The notes under the pieces: model-generated | Database searches by the model: none | The model's input: only the letters and a program-made list of their open reading frames with translations | Told to the model about the DNA's origin: nothing | Position numbers and translations under genes: made by a program | Source: CAG-390 sp045543615 | Lineage (GTDB): Bacteria; Bacillota; Clostridia; Oscillospirales; CAG-272 | Length of the DNA: 64,000 bases | Direction: 5' to 3' | Assembly (NCBI GenBank): GCA_045543615.1 | Contig: JAZPXL010000005.1 | Span: 62,001 to 126,000 of the forward strand | In this document: positions 25,790 through 34,532 of the stretch, one piece after another | How positions within the stretch are numbered: position 1 is the first letter of the stretch | How the letters are laid out: each line of letters opens with the position of its first letter

Positions 25790-26430
25790 TGCATTCTCTC
25801 CTGCTTGACCTTTTTATCAACAACGTGCCTGCGTGCAAGCTCGGCGTGTACCTCGTCAAGTGAAATGCCCATTTCGGTCATCATAACCATTACGTGATAG
25901 GTAAGGTCTGCAATTTCATATATCGCCTCTTCTCTGTCTCCACCCTTACCTGCAATTATAACCTCAGTTGACTCCTCGCCGACCTTTTTGAGAATCTTAT
26001 CAATACCCTTTTCAAACAGATAGGTGGTATATGAGCCTTCCTTTGGATAGAGCTTTCTGCCCTCTATCTGCTCCATAAGTGCGCCAAGGGTAAATGTCTC
26101 CTCCTCTGCCTCCACGATGTCCTCAAAGAAGCAGGAACGCTCTCCGGTGTGGCAAGTCGGGCCGTGTGGCTTTGCCACCACAAGCAGAGTATCACCGTCG
26201 CAATCGGTCTTGATTGAGACTACATCGAGAAAATTTCCCGATGTCTCGCCCTTAAGCCACAGCTTCCCACGAGAACGGCTGAAAAAGCAGACTTTTCCGC
26301 CGTCAATTGTAATTTTGAGGCTTTCTGCATTCATATATCCAAGCATCAGCACCTTGCCGTCCGCTACATCGGTAATGATTGCAGGAATAAGTCCACTCTC
26401 ATTGTATTTCAAATTATTAATATCAAACAT
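25786..26430 (-). CDS. hisIE: Bifunctional phosphoribosyl-AMP cyclohydrolase / phosphoribosyl-ATP pyrophosphatase
   Basis: This fused enzyme carries out steps two and three of histidine synthesis. Residues 1-110 are HisI (VLMLGYMNAESL, FFSRSRGKLWLKGETSGN, and the zinc Cys residues of HGPTCHTGERSCFF). Residues about 118-214 are HisE (KKVGEESTEVIIAGKGGDREEAIYEIADLTYHV). It starts 1 nt after hisF ends and overlaps hisK by 4 nt. Confidence 0.96.
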   Translation of the reverse strand: MFDINNLKYNESGLIPAIITDVADGKVLMLGYMNAESLKITIDGGKVCFFSRSRGKLWLKGETSGNFLDVVSIKTDCDGDTLLVVAKPHGPTCHTGERSCFFEDIVEAEEETFTLGALMEQIEGRKLYPKEGSYTTYLFEKGIDKILKKVGEESTEVIIAGKGGDREEAIYEIADLTYHVMVMMTEMGISLDEVHAELARRHVVDKKVKQERMQ

Positions 26431-26431
26431 T

Positions 26432-27190
26432 TTAGTACCTCACACTAATACCCGAATTGTAAAGCTCTTTCTTGAGATCGGGAATTTTTATCTTACCAAA
26501 GTGGAACACACCTGCTGCAAGACCTGCGTCAATCGTTGGCAAGGTCTTGAAAAGCTTAATGAAATCCTCAACAGAACCTGCTCCACCCGATGCAACTATC
26601 GGAACATTGGCAACCTCTGCCACAGCGGCGAGCATTTCAAGGTCAAATCCGCCACCAACGCCATCTGTGTCAATGGAATTGACAACTATTTCGCCGGCTC
26701 CTCGCTCAACGCCCTTCTCTATCCATTCGATAGCGTCTATACCCGTGTCAATTCTTCCACCGTTTTTGAACAGACGGAACTGTCCGTCAACTCTCTTGAT
26801 GTCTGCGCTAAGCACAACGCATTGACTTCCGTATCTCTCAGCAGCCTTGGAAATCAGACTTGGATCGGTAATTGCGCCGGAATTTACGCTGACCTTGTCA
26901 GCTCCGCATTTGAGCACACGGTCAAAATCGTCAACCGTTCTGATGCCGCCACCAACTGTAAGTGGGATAAATACGGTGGATGCAACTCGCCTGAGCGCAT
27001 CCGTAAACAGCGCACGTCCGTCCGAGGATGCCGTTATGTCATAGAAAACAAGCTCGTCAGCTCCACTTTCACTATAAAACTGTGCAAGCACCTCGGGAGA
27101 GGAAATGTCTCGCAAATCAGCGAAATTTACACCCTTGACAACCCGACCATCTCGCACGTCAAGGCAAGGAATTATTCTTTTTGTAATCAT
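26432..27190 (-). CDS. hisF: Imidazole glycerol phosphate synthase, cyclase subunit
   Basis: HisF uses ammonia delivered by HisH to form IGP and AICAR. The 252-residue TIM barrel has RIIPCLDVRDGRVVKGVNF with the catalytic Asp, GADKVSVNSGAI and GAGEIVVNSIDTDG (second catalytic Asp), and IVASGGAGS for phosphate binding. Its start overlaps the hisA stop by 4 nt. Confidence 0.97.
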   Translation of the reverse strand: MITKRIIPCLDVRDGRVVKGVNFADLRDISSPEVLAQFYSESGADELVFYDITASSDGRALFTDALRRVASTVFIPLTVGGGIRTVDDFDRVLKCGADKVSVNSGAITDPSLISKAAERYGSQCVVLSADIKRVDGQFRLFKNGGRIDTGIDAIEWIEKGVERGAGEIVVNSIDTDGVGGGFDLEMLAAVAEVANVPIVASGGAGSVEDFIKLFKTLPTIDAGLAAGVFHFGKIKIPDLKKELYNSGISVRY

Positions 27191-27918
27191 CTTGCCCCTC
27201 CTTTTGCAAGCTTGAGTGCCTCGCTCAGCTCAATATCACCTGTATAGCAAGCTCTTCCGATAATAGCACCCCAAACTCCACCAACCTCGCACAATGCCGA
27301 TATATCCTCATACGAGGACACACCACCTGATGCAACGAAATTACATTCAGGGTACTTTTCTACAAGAGTGCGATAAAGACAAACATTTGTTCCTCTCATC
27401 GCACCATCACGGGAGATATCCGTAACAATAAAATCACGTACTCCCTTCTCTATCATAAGAGCGAAAAACTCATCTTTTTTAAGTGGTGCTTCTTCAAGCC
27501 AGCCCTTTATTGCCACGCTCTCGCCCCTGAGATCTACTCCCAGGGCAACACGCGTGCCGAATTTTTCAAGCATTTTATCAAGGACGTCCGGGTTTGTCAC
27601 GGCAACTGTGCCGAGAATAACTCTGTTTACGCCTACCGAGAGATATCTCTCAGCAAGCTCAAGAGAGCGTATTCCACCACCAATTTCAACGTTAAGAGAG
27701 GTATTGGCGACTATTGCGGCAACTGTATCAATATTTGGTGTGCCGCCATCCCGTGCTCCCTCAAGATCTACAACGTGAAGCCATTTTGCTCCTGCAGACT
27801 CAAATCTCTTTGCAACGGCTACGGGATCTGTATCATAAACCGTCAGCTTATCGTAGTCTCCGTGTAGCAGGCGAACAGCCTGACCATTTATTAAATCTAT
27901 CGCAGGAAGTATCAGCAT
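27187..27918 (-). CDS. hisA: ProFAR isomerase
   Basis: HisA opens the ribose of ProFAR by an Amadori rearrangement. The 243-residue barrel starts MLILPAIDLINGQAVRLLHGDY, with the catalytic Asp, and has VEIGGGIRS and DFIVTDISRDGAMRGTN, plus VASGGVSSYED for phosphate. It overlaps hisH by 7 nt and hisF by 4 nt, so these three are translationally coupled. Confidence 0.97.
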   Translation of the reverse strand: MLILPAIDLINGQAVRLLHGDYDKLTVYDTDPVAVAKRFESAGAKWLHVVDLEGARDGGTPNIDTVAAIVANTSLNVEIGGGIRSLELAERYLSVGVNRVILGTVAVTNPDVLDKMLEKFGTRVALGVDLRGESVAIKGWLEEAPLKKDEFFALMIEKGVRDFIVTDISRDGAMRGTNVCLYRTLVEKYPECNFVASGGVSSYEDISALCEVGGVWGAIIGRACYTGDIELSEALKLAKGGAR

Positions 27919-28559
27919 CTCACGCCTCCTCCAAAGTCGCCCTTACAAAAGCCTTCGAGCATAAGCAGTCCTGCCTTTGAGCTCTTTTCGGGATGAAACT
28001 GACATCCCATTACATTACCTCTTACAACTGCGGCAGTAATAGGCACGCCGCAATCGCAAACGGCAACGGTATCAGCCTCACACTCAGAAGCATAGTATGA
28101 GTGAACAAAATACACAAACTCGCCTTCAGGCGTATTTCTAAACACAGGCGAGCTGTCCTTAAGCTCCTTGTTCGGAAAATGGAGTGCATTCCAACCCATT
28201 TGTGGAATTTTCAGCTCAGGAGCAATAACTCCCTCCATAGAACGAACAATGCCCGGAATGAGTGACAGACCCTTGTGTCGGCCAAATTCAAGTCCCTCAT
28301 CAAAGAGAAGCTGCATTCCAAGGCAAATACCCATAAGAGGAACGCCTGCTGCTGCCCTGTCACATACCACACGGTCAAGGCCTGTCTCCCTAAGCTTAGC
28401 GGCGGCATCACCAAACGCACCAACACCGGGCAGAATAATTCTGTCAGCAGCTATAATGTCCTCTGCCCTGCCGCTAACTATCGGATTTTCTCCAACGGCC
28501 CTGAGCGAAGAGCAAAGCGAAAAAAGATTGCCGACTCCGTAATCAACTACACAAAGCAT
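27912..28559 (-). CDS. hisH: Imidazole glycerol phosphate synthase, glutaminase subunit
   Basis: HisH hydrolyses glutamine and channels ammonia to HisF. The 215-residue class I amidotransferase has the nucleophile in MGICLGMQLLF and the His/Glu pair in MGCQFHPEKSS. The ATG at 28559 shares a base with the hisB stop (TGATG), and AAAGGAG lies 7 nt before it; an apparent TTG one codon upstream is not needed. Confidence 0.96.
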   Translation of the reverse strand: MLCVVDYGVGNLFSLCSSLRAVGENPIVSGRAEDIIAADRIILPGVGAFGDAAAKLRETGLDRVVCDRAAAGVPLMGICLGMQLLFDEGLEFGRHKGLSLIPGIVRSMEGVIAPELKIPQMGWNALHFPNKELKDSSPVFRNTPEGEFVYFVHSYYASECEADTVAVCDCGVPITAAVVRGNVMGCQFHPEKSSKAGLLMLEGFCKGDFGGGVRC

Positions 28560-29152
28560 CAAAGGACTCCTTTGCTTGACGGAATTCTGTCGGGAAAACG
28601 CAAGTCTGCCGACGTTGCCGCCCTCAGTGCTCTTGCAGTAGCTTTGAATGCACCCTCAAGGATGTGATGAGCATTCTTTCCTGCAAGACGGCGAAGATGC
28701 AGGCAAATACCTGCCTCACGAACAAATGCCGTAAAGAATTCCTCACCAAGTTCAGTATCAAAATTTCCAATTTTCTTTGCCTTAAGTGGAATGCGATAAT
28801 CAAGGAAAGCTCTGCCCGAAAGATCAACTGCAGCCAAAACGAGTGTTTCATCCATCGGAAGAATTATATCTCCATATCTGACAATGCCACATCTTGTACC
28901 GAGAGCTTCACCAAAAGCCTTGCCAAGACAAATTCCGACGTCCTCAACCGTGTGGTGAGAATCGACTTCAAGATCGCCATTACATTCAACAGTCAAATCA
29001 AAACCACCGTGGCGTGCGAAAAGCGTCAGCATATGGTCAAAAAATCCCACACCTGTGTTTATCTCGCTCTTCCCCTCGCCATCAAGACAAAGCGTAAGCT
29101 TTATATCCGTCTCAGCAGTTTTTCGCTCTATACTTGCAACTCTTTTTTCCAT
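28559..29152 (-). CDS. hisB: Imidazoleglycerol-phosphate dehydratase
   Basis: A monofunctional dehydratase (197 aa) converting IGP to imidazole acetol phosphate. It has the metal-binding GVGFFDHMLTLFARHGGF, DSHHTVEDVGI, FDTELGEEFF and GKNAHHILEGAFKA motifs. It shares one base each with hisC upstream and hisH downstream. The missing phosphatase half is supplied by hisK. Confidence 0.97.
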   Translation of the reverse strand: MEKRVASIERKTAETDIKLTLCLDGEGKSEINTGVGFFDHMLTLFARHGGFDLTVECNGDLEVDSHHTVEDVGICLGKAFGEALGTRCGIVRYGDIILPMDETLVLAAVDLSGRAFLDYRIPLKAKKIGNFDTELGEEFFTAFVREAGICLHLRRLAGKNAHHILEGAFKATARALRAATSADLRFPDRIPSSKGVL

Positions 29153-30219
29153 TATTTCTTCTCCTTAAGTATCTCGCCAACAGCCTGACAAAACGCTTGC
29201 ATATCTTCTTTTGTTCCAATAGATACCCTGAAATAGTCGCTGACTCTTGCGTTTGAGAAATATCTCACAAGTATTCCTCGCTCACGCAAGGCTGTGTAAG
29301 CCTCAGCTCCGTCAATCCCCGTCAGCTTTACAAACAGGAAATTTGTCTTTGAGGGCATAACCTCAGCTCCCATATCCAAAAGGGCTTTTGCAGTATCCTC
29401 TCTTACACTTACAACCAATTCGACCTTTTCCTTATAATATGCAACAGAAGCCTCGCTTAGTGCCGCAACGCCGATTTTCTGCGCAAGTGCGTCAAGGTTG
29501 TAGGGATTGGTCGAATATTTCATAAATTCAAGGTCGGAGATAAGTTCGCTGTTGCCGATGGCAAAACCAATTCTTGCTCCCGCAAGACCTCTTGATTTTG
29601 AGAAAGTGCCACAAACAAGCAGATTATCGTACTTCTTTGTAAGTTGTATCGCGCTCTCTCCTCCAAAGTCAACATAAGCCTCGTCGACTACAACAACCCT
29701 GTCTCTGTTTGATGAGACAATGCGTTCAATATCGGAGAGTGGCAACGCTTTTCCCGTGGGAGCGTTGGGATTTGCAATCACAACACCCTCGTCAATTCCT
29801 ATATAATCGTCAGGATTTATTGAATAATCATCAGCAAGCGGAATTATTTTTGTCTCAAGTCCGTACAGCTTTGCAAAAACGCCGTAAAAGCCGTAGGTGA
29901 TGTCTGCGAACGCCACGCCATTTTGGAAAAGCGTTGCAAATGCAAAGTTAAGCGACTCGTCAGAACCGTTTGAAACGAACACCATCGACTCATCGACCGA
30001 ATAATGCTTTGCAAGTGCCTTTTTGAACGCATTTGAAGTGGGGTCGCAATAGAGCCTGAGGTCTGAGATAACATCGGCGTTTATCGCAGCCACTACATCG
30101 GGGGACGGTGGATAGGGAAACTCGTTTGTGTTGAGCTTAATATAACTTTTGTCCCTCGGCTGCTCACCGGGAGTATAAGCATCGAAGGTGCGATACTTTT
30201 GCGTCAAAAACCTGCTCAT
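29152..30219 (-). CDS. hisC: Histidinol-phosphate aminotransferase
   Basis: This PLP enzyme moves an amino group from glutamate to imidazole acetol phosphate. The 355-residue fold-type I protein has KLNTNEFPYPPSP, FVSNGSDESLNFAF, NPNAPTGKALPL, VVDEAYVDFGG and the PLP Lys in TFSKSRGLAGARIGFAIG. Its ATG overlaps the hisD stop by 4 nt. Confidence 0.96.
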   Translation of the reverse strand: MSRFLTQKYRTFDAYTPGEQPRDKSYIKLNTNEFPYPPSPDVVAAINADVISDLRLYCDPTSNAFKKALAKHYSVDESMVFVSNGSDESLNFAFATLFQNGVAFADITYGFYGVFAKLYGLETKIIPLADDYSINPDDYIGIDEGVVIANPNAPTGKALPLSDIERIVSSNRDRVVVVDEAYVDFGGESAIQLTKKYDNLLVCGTFSKSRGLAGARIGFAIGNSELISDLEFMKYSTNPYNLDALAQKIGVAALSEASVAYYKEKVELVVSVREDTAKALLDMGAEVMPSKTNFLFVKLTGIDGAEAYTALRERGILVRYFSNARVSDYFRVSIGTKEDMQAFCQAVGEILKEKK

Positions 30220-31496
30220 TCGTATTCTCTCCCCATACGTCTCATAACGCTTCTTGCGTGTGCATCAAAGCCCTCGCTTCTTGCGAAAAGGTCGATATCG
30301 TTTGCTATCTCTGCCAAAGCTTTGCTTGAATAGTATGTAAACTGCATCTTTTTTACAAAGTCATCAACGGAAAGTGGGCTGTAAAATCTCGCTGTGCCGG
30401 ATGTGGGAAGCGTGTGGTTAGGCCCTGCCATATAGTCTCCGACTGCCTCAGGGCAGTTTCTGCCAAGGAATACCGAGCCTGCATTTTTCACTTTATCAAG
30501 GCATCCAAACGGATCGTCGACACAGATTTCAAGATGCTCAGGAGCTATTCTGTTGGACATCTCAATAGCCTCATCAATGCTCTCGACAATAATAATCAGT
30601 CCGTGTTCGTCAATTGACGCACTTGCAATCTCACGACGTGGGAGACTGCGAAGCTGTCTTTCAATCTCGTCCGTGACCGCCTTTGCAAGTACGGGACTTG
30701 TTGTAACAAGCACAGCCGATGCTCTGCGATCGTGCTCTGCCTGCGAGAGAAGGTCGGCTGCAACAAATACGGGATTTGAGTTTTCGTCAGCTATGACGAG
30801 AATTTCACTCGGACCTGCAATCATATCCACACCGACTTTACCGCTGACCTGTCTCTTTGCCTCTGCAACGTATGCGTTGCCGGGGCCGACAATCTTGTCA
30901 ACCGCAGGGATAGATGCTGTGCCGTATGCAAGGGCAGCTACTGCCTGTGCGCCACCTGTTTTGAATATTCTGCTGACACCTGCAACCTTTGCGGCGGCAA
31001 GAATTTGCGAGGATATTGCTCCACCCGTGGGAGGTGTTACCATAACAATTTCGCTGACACCTGCGATTTTAGCAGGTATTGCGTTCATAAGCACGGATGA
31101 GGGATATGCGGCAGTGCCACCGGGAATATAAAGTCCAACTCTCTCAAGAGGAATTACTTTCTGACCTGCAATAACACCACTGCGTTCATTGGCTATAAAG
31201 CCCTGTCTAACCTGTCTTGAGTGAAAGTCCCTGATATTCTCTGCGGCACGGTCAAGCATTGAGAGGTAGTCCTCACCAACCCTCAGGCACGCCTCGTCAA
31301 TCTCCGATTCTGCAACCTGAAGATCGTCAATAACTGCCTTGTCAAATTTAAGTGCGTATTCGACAAGTGCCGCGTCGCCACGTGCGACAACATCGGCAAT
31401 TATTTCCGAAACAACACCCGACACATCCGAAGCACCACCAATGCGCTCGAATATTTCTTTTTCGCTTATGTCCTTTTTGTAAACTGTTCTGATCAT
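30216..31496 (-). CDS. hisD: Histidinol dehydrogenase
   Basis: HisD oxidises histidinol to histidine in two NAD-dependent steps with zinc. The 426-residue product has GLYIPGGTAAYPSSVLMNAIPA, the family signature around VDMIAGPSEILVIADE and SQAEHD, IAPEHLEI, and GPNHTLPTSGTARFYSPL. It lies 11 nt downstream of hisG. Confidence 0.97.
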   Translation of the reverse strand: MIRTVYKKDISEKEIFERIGGASDVSGVVSEIIADVVARGDAALVEYALKFDKAVIDDLQVAESEIDEACLRVGEDYLSMLDRAAENIRDFHSRQVRQGFIANERSGVIAGQKVIPLERVGLYIPGGTAAYPSSVLMNAIPAKIAGVSEIVMVTPPTGGAISSQILAAAKVAGVSRIFKTGGAQAVAALAYGTASIPAVDKIVGPGNAYVAEAKRQVSGKVGVDMIAGPSEILVIADENSNPVFVAADLLSQAEHDRRASAVLVTTSPVLAKAVTDEIERQLRSLPRREIASASIDEHGLIIIVESIDEAIEMSNRIAPEHLEICVDDPFGCLDKVKNAGSVFLGRNCPEAVGDYMAGPNHTLPTSGTARFYSPLSVDDFVKKMQFTYYSSKALAEIANDIDLFARSEGFDAHARSVMRRMGREYE

Positions 31497-31507
31497 CGCT
31501 ATATACC

Positions 31508-32140
31508 TTATTTTACTGCCGCCTCAAATGCTCGGCAGACCTTTTCTATCTGTTCATATTTGAATTTCTGACTTGCCTTGTTAGCAACAAGCCTTGCGCT
31601 GATATCGCAAATAGTCGCAAATTCGCAAAGTCCATTTGCCTTCAGCGTGCTTCCTGTTTCAACAATATCAACAATAACATCTGAAAGCCCCAAAAGTGGA
31701 GCAAGCTCGATTGAGCCGTTAAGTTTAATTATATCTATCTTCCGTCCAAGCGAGGAATAATAGCTTCTTGCGATATTCGGGAACTTCGTTGCAACACGGA
31801 GCGTGCGACTTCTGTCATCAACAAAATCGCTCTTTGCGGCAACTGCCATTCTGCATCTGCCAAGCCCAAGATCGAAAAGCTCATATACATCGGGTGTATA
31901 TTCAAGCAAAATATCCTTGCCTGCAACGCCGATATCTGCTGCGCCACGCTCAACATAAATTGCAACGTCCGACGGCTTGACCCAGAAGAAACGAAGCGTT
32001 CCCTCTGCGTTTTCAAAAACGAGCTTTCGACTCTCTTCCCTGATGCCCTCAGCACTCATTCCTCCACTCTCAAAGAACGAATAAACCTTCTCGCCAAGGC
32101 GTCCCTTAGGAAGTGCCACATTTAAATACTTTCCACTCAT
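31508..32140 (-). CDS. hisG: ATP phosphoribosyltransferase, short form
   Basis: HisG condenses ATP and PRPP, the committed step, and is inhibited by histidine through HisZ. The 210-residue product has the short-form length, lacking the regulatory C-terminal domain: VALPKGRLGEKVYSFFE at the start and the PRPP loop DIVETGSTLKANGL. The short form works only with HisZ, whose gene sits 1 nt upstream. Confidence 0.96.
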   Translation of the reverse strand: MSGKYLNVALPKGRLGEKVYSFFESGGMSAEGIREESRKLVFENAEGTLRFFWVKPSDVAIYVERGAADIGVAGKDILLEYTPDVYELFDLGLGRCRMAVAAKSDFVDDRSRTLRVATKFPNIARSYYSSLGRKIDIIKLNGSIELAPLLGLSDVIVDIVETGSTLKANGLCEFATICDISARLVANKASQKFKYEQIEKVCRAFEAAVK

Positions 32141-32141
32141 A

Positions 32142-33242
32142 TTATACCTCTCTTAGACTTCCGTCCTCGCAAAGAATTACGGTGCGCTTGCATCTGTCTC
32201 TGCCCTTCGCGCTCTTTTGAACAAGCACTCTTTCGTCCGAAGAAGATAACTTCGCAACAGCTTCGGCTACCAAAGCAGGAGACGCGTCGCCAATGACAAG
32301 CAATATATCACCGACATAGTTCTTGACTCCATCATCAAGACGCTCAAGGAGGTCAGCGTAAAGCGCAAAGCCGAGCGCACTGCCATCCCTACCCATCTTC
32401 GATATAAGTCTACCGTATTCGCCACCCTTGAGTATTGCTTCACTCACTCCATCAACATACCCAGACAGTACGATCCCGTCATAATAATTCATATCGTGGA
32501 TAACTGAGAAATCAAAGCGAATATGCGCTCTCTCATCCTCGCCCACTGCGCAAGCGATTTTTTCTATAAGACGAATGGAGCTATCAGCTGCATCAATGCC
32601 AAAGCAGATTTCCCTAAGAGCATCAACGGCTTTATCAATCTCCATCGACATTTTCGACATACTAAGCAGAACGTCACTGCTCTTTCCAAGTGAGTCACAA
32701 AGACGCACGAGAGCTGCCGAGTTTTTACTTTTGAGAGCCTCAACTGCCTCGTCTCTTGCCTTGCCCGAAAGTGACAGGCTATCGAGGATTGCACCGACAA
32801 GTGACATTGAGGATATATCAATTATATAATCCCGTCCTGTTGCCGCAAGCGTGCGTGCAGCAAGCGTCAGCACCTCAGCTCTGTCATAGTCGCTGACGTC
32901 ACCAATGCATTCAAGTCCAATCTGCAAAATTTCCTTGTACTCGTCACCACCGGCAGGAACTCTGTAAACATTCTCACTATAATAATACTTATCAATAATG
33001 CCCTCCTCATCGGTTGCATCCTTGATAATTGACATTGTAATGTCAGGCTTCAGCGCAAGCAATCTGCCGCCAACGCCTGTGAATGTGATTATCTGCTGAC
33101 TTCCGAGAAAATCACGGTAAGGCGTATAGCTATCATATTCTTCAAAGCCACAAGTGCGATAAAGCGCATAGCCACATTTTGAATAAAGCTCTCCAAGAAG
33201 AGCCGGCATCTGTTCGGATTGTCTGATTTTTCTATCAATCAT
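32142..33242 (-). CDS. hisZ: ATP phosphoribosyltransferase regulatory subunit
   Basis: HisZ is a catalytically dead histidyl-tRNA synthetase paralogue that activates short HisG and senses histidine. The 366-residue product has the class II fold segments TPYRDFLG, LALKPDITMSI and VYRVPAGGDEYKEILQIGLECIG. I chose the ATG at 33242 because GAGGA lies 8 nt before it; two earlier in-frame ATGs (33248, 33257) are too close to or upstream of that site. It overlaps the regulator gene by 8 nt. Confidence 0.93.
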   Translation of the reverse strand: MIDRKIRQSEQMPALLGELYSKCGYALYRTCGFEEYDSYTPYRDFLGSQQIITFTGVGGRLLALKPDITMSIIKDATDEEGIIDKYYYSENVYRVPAGGDEYKEILQIGLECIGDVSDYDRAEVLTLAARTLAATGRDYIIDISSMSLVGAILDSLSLSGKARDEAVEALKSKNSAALVRLCDSLGKSSDVLLSMSKMSMEIDKAVDALREICFGIDAADSSIRLIEKIACAVGEDERAHIRFDFSVIHDMNYYDGIVLSGYVDGVSEAILKGGEYGRLISKMGRDGSALGFALYADLLERLDDGVKNYVGDILLVIGDASPALVAEAVAKLSSSDERVLVQKSAKGRDRCKRTVILCEDGSLREV

Positions 33243-33543
33243 TTTCATTGTCCTCATTTTTAATTCGACCTATAACGGCTCTGTAACCACCGTTACCGTA
33301 ATAAAGCGATCTTTTGACTCGGCTTATCGTTGCTGTGCTTGCACCCGTAAGCGCAGCTGCATCCCCATAAGACATTCCCGAATCAATGCAAAGAGCAACA
33401 TCAAGTCTCTTTGCCATCTCCTCAAGCTCTGCAATCGTGCAAAGATCCGCAAAAAAAGCTCGGCACTCCTCGGGGCTTTCAAGCGAAAGAATAGCCCTCC
33501 AAAGCTTTTCAGTTCTCTCTGTGCTATTATGATGAATATCCAT
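33235..33543 (-). CDS. TrpR-like regulator of the YerC/YecD family, probable histidine-operon regulator
   Basis: The 102-residue protein has the TrpR/YerC fold: helices through ECRAFFADLCTIAELEEMAKRLDVAL and the HTH MSYGDAAALTGASTATISRVKRSLYYGNGGY. YerC-type proteins have been proposed as histidine-responsive repressors (HisR) in Firmicutes. Being the first gene of the his operon, directly behind a palindromic operator, fits autoregulated control of his. GGAGAT precedes the ATG. Histidine binding is inference. Confidence 0.88.
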   Translation of the reverse strand: MDIHHNSTERTEKLWRAILSLESPEECRAFFADLCTIAELEEMAKRLDVALCIDSGMSYGDAAALTGASTATISRVKRSLYYGNGGYRAVIGRIKNEDNEND

Positions 33544-33609
33544 TTTTATCTCCGTTTCAGTTATTTATGGAAGTAAATCTGCGTTTTATCGCCCGATTTC
33601 GCTTCAACT

Positions 33610-33641
33610 CTTTAATATGCTAAAATGATAACATATTAAAG
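33610..33641 (-). promoter_or_regulatory. Palindromic operator overlapping the his promoter
   Basis: TTTAATATGCTA (33611-33622) and TAACATATTAAA (33629-33640) are inverted repeats with one mismatch and a 6-bp centre, and flanking C/G pairs add one more match. The -10 box lies in the centre, so a bound repressor would block RNA polymerase. The likely ligand-bound regulator is the TrpR-like protein encoded just downstream. Confidence 0.78.
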
Positions 33642-33653
33642 CGCATTTGTCAA
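33625..33653 (-). promoter_or_regulatory. Promoter of the histidine operon
   Basis: Minus strand: TTGACA (33648-33653), 17-bp spacer, TATCAT (33625-33630), about 75 nt before the regulator gene. Confidence 0.88.
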
Positions 33654-33682
33654 TAGCAAATATGACAAATTTTAAAATAGAA

Positions 33683-33715
33683 AGACGGAGAGAATAATGC
33701 AATATCTCTCCGTCT
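33683..33715. terminator. Terminator after the HAD phosphatase gene
   Basis: An 11-bp stem AGACGGAGAGA (33683-33693) / TCTCTCCGTCT (33705-33715); T-rich sequence follows on both strands. Confidence 0.78.
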
Positions 33716-33719
33716 ATTT

Positions 33720-34394
33720 TTATTTGATGGGGAAATTGCGCCAGTTGCTAAAATCGTCATACGCAGCATCGACACCACCGACGCTCTCAAAGCTCTCGGC
33801 GGTAGTGCCCGGACCAAACGCAAGTACGCATCCAATGGATGCACGCTTGGCTGCGAGGACACCTGAAAGCGAATCCTCAAACACTACGCATTCGGACGGA
33901 TCTCGGTCAAGAAGCTTTGCCGAGCGAAGATAAATCTCGGGGTCGGGCTTGCACCCAAAGCTACCGTCATCGTATATTATTTTGTCCCAATCGAACCAAC
34001 GGTCGAGATGGAAAAAGTCATAATAAAGCTCGACGTTGCGAATTTCCGAACCTGTTGCAATCATCATAGGATACCCCTCGCTCTTGAGGAAATCCAGAAA
34101 CTCCTCTACTCCGTCAACAAGGTGGAATGACGGGTCCAGCACAGCTCTGCGACGGTATTCGGCTTCCTTTTCGTATGTCAGCTGTGCGATCTCCTCGGGT
34201 GTTATCGGGCTGAAGAAATCAAGCAGAATGCGTGTGTTTCCACGTCCGAGAACTCTTGCAGCAAATTCCTCGTCGCTGACGTGTCCTTTACCGTGAAGTG
34301 GAAAGAAATCCTGCCACACTGCCTTATGAATATGGGAATCGAGCACAAGCGTGCCGTTGAAATCAAATATCATACCCTTTTTCTGCATTTTCAT
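33720..34394 (-). CDS. HAD-superfamily phosphatase, beta-phosphoglucomutase-like
   Basis: The 224-residue HAD subfamily IA protein has a helical cap after motif I, motif II MIATGSEI, motif III Lys in FGCKPDPEIY and motif IV CVVFEDSLSGVLAAKRA. Motif I reads IFDFNGTL: the nucleophile Asp is present, but the second, acid/base Asp is Asn, so activity or substrate may differ from the usual phosphatases. The substrate is unknown. The start is ambiguous (ATG at 34394 or 34388; GAGGA precedes both). A consensus promoter lies upstream. Confidence 0.85.
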   Translation of the reverse strand: MKMQKKGMIFDFNGTLVLDSHIHKAVWQDFFPLHGKGHVSDEEFAARVLGRGNTRILLDFFSPITPEEIAQLTYEKEAEYRRRAVLDPSFHLVDGVEEFLDFLKSEGYPMMIATGSEIRNVELYYDFFHLDRWFDWDKIIYDDGSFGCKPDPEIYLRSAKLLDRDPSECVVFEDSLSGVLAAKRASIGCVLAFGPGTTAESFESVGGVDAAYDDFSNWRNFPIK

Positions 34395-34422
34395 TCCATC
34401 CTCGCTTTTTTAAGCTCACATA

Positions 34423-34451
34423 ATTGTACTCTATTTTTCCCACTCTGTCAA
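34423..34451 (-). promoter_or_regulatory. Promoter for the HAD phosphatase gene
   Basis: Minus strand: TTGACA (34446-34451), 17-bp spacer, TACAAT (34423-34428). Confidence 0.82.
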
Positions 34452-34485
34452 TACCTTTATGCTTTTTTCTCTCCTCTGTTAACAA

Positions 34486-34519
34486 ATACAAAAGCCACCC
34501 GTATGGGTGGCTTTTGTAT
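34486..34519. terminator. Terminator after the tail-anchored secreted protein gene
   Basis: A 15-bp stem ATACAAAAGCCACCC (34486-34500) / GGGTGGCTTTTGTAT (34505-34519), 4-nt loop, T-rich on the minus side. Confidence 0.88.
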
Positions 34520-34532
34520 TAAGAATCAGAGA

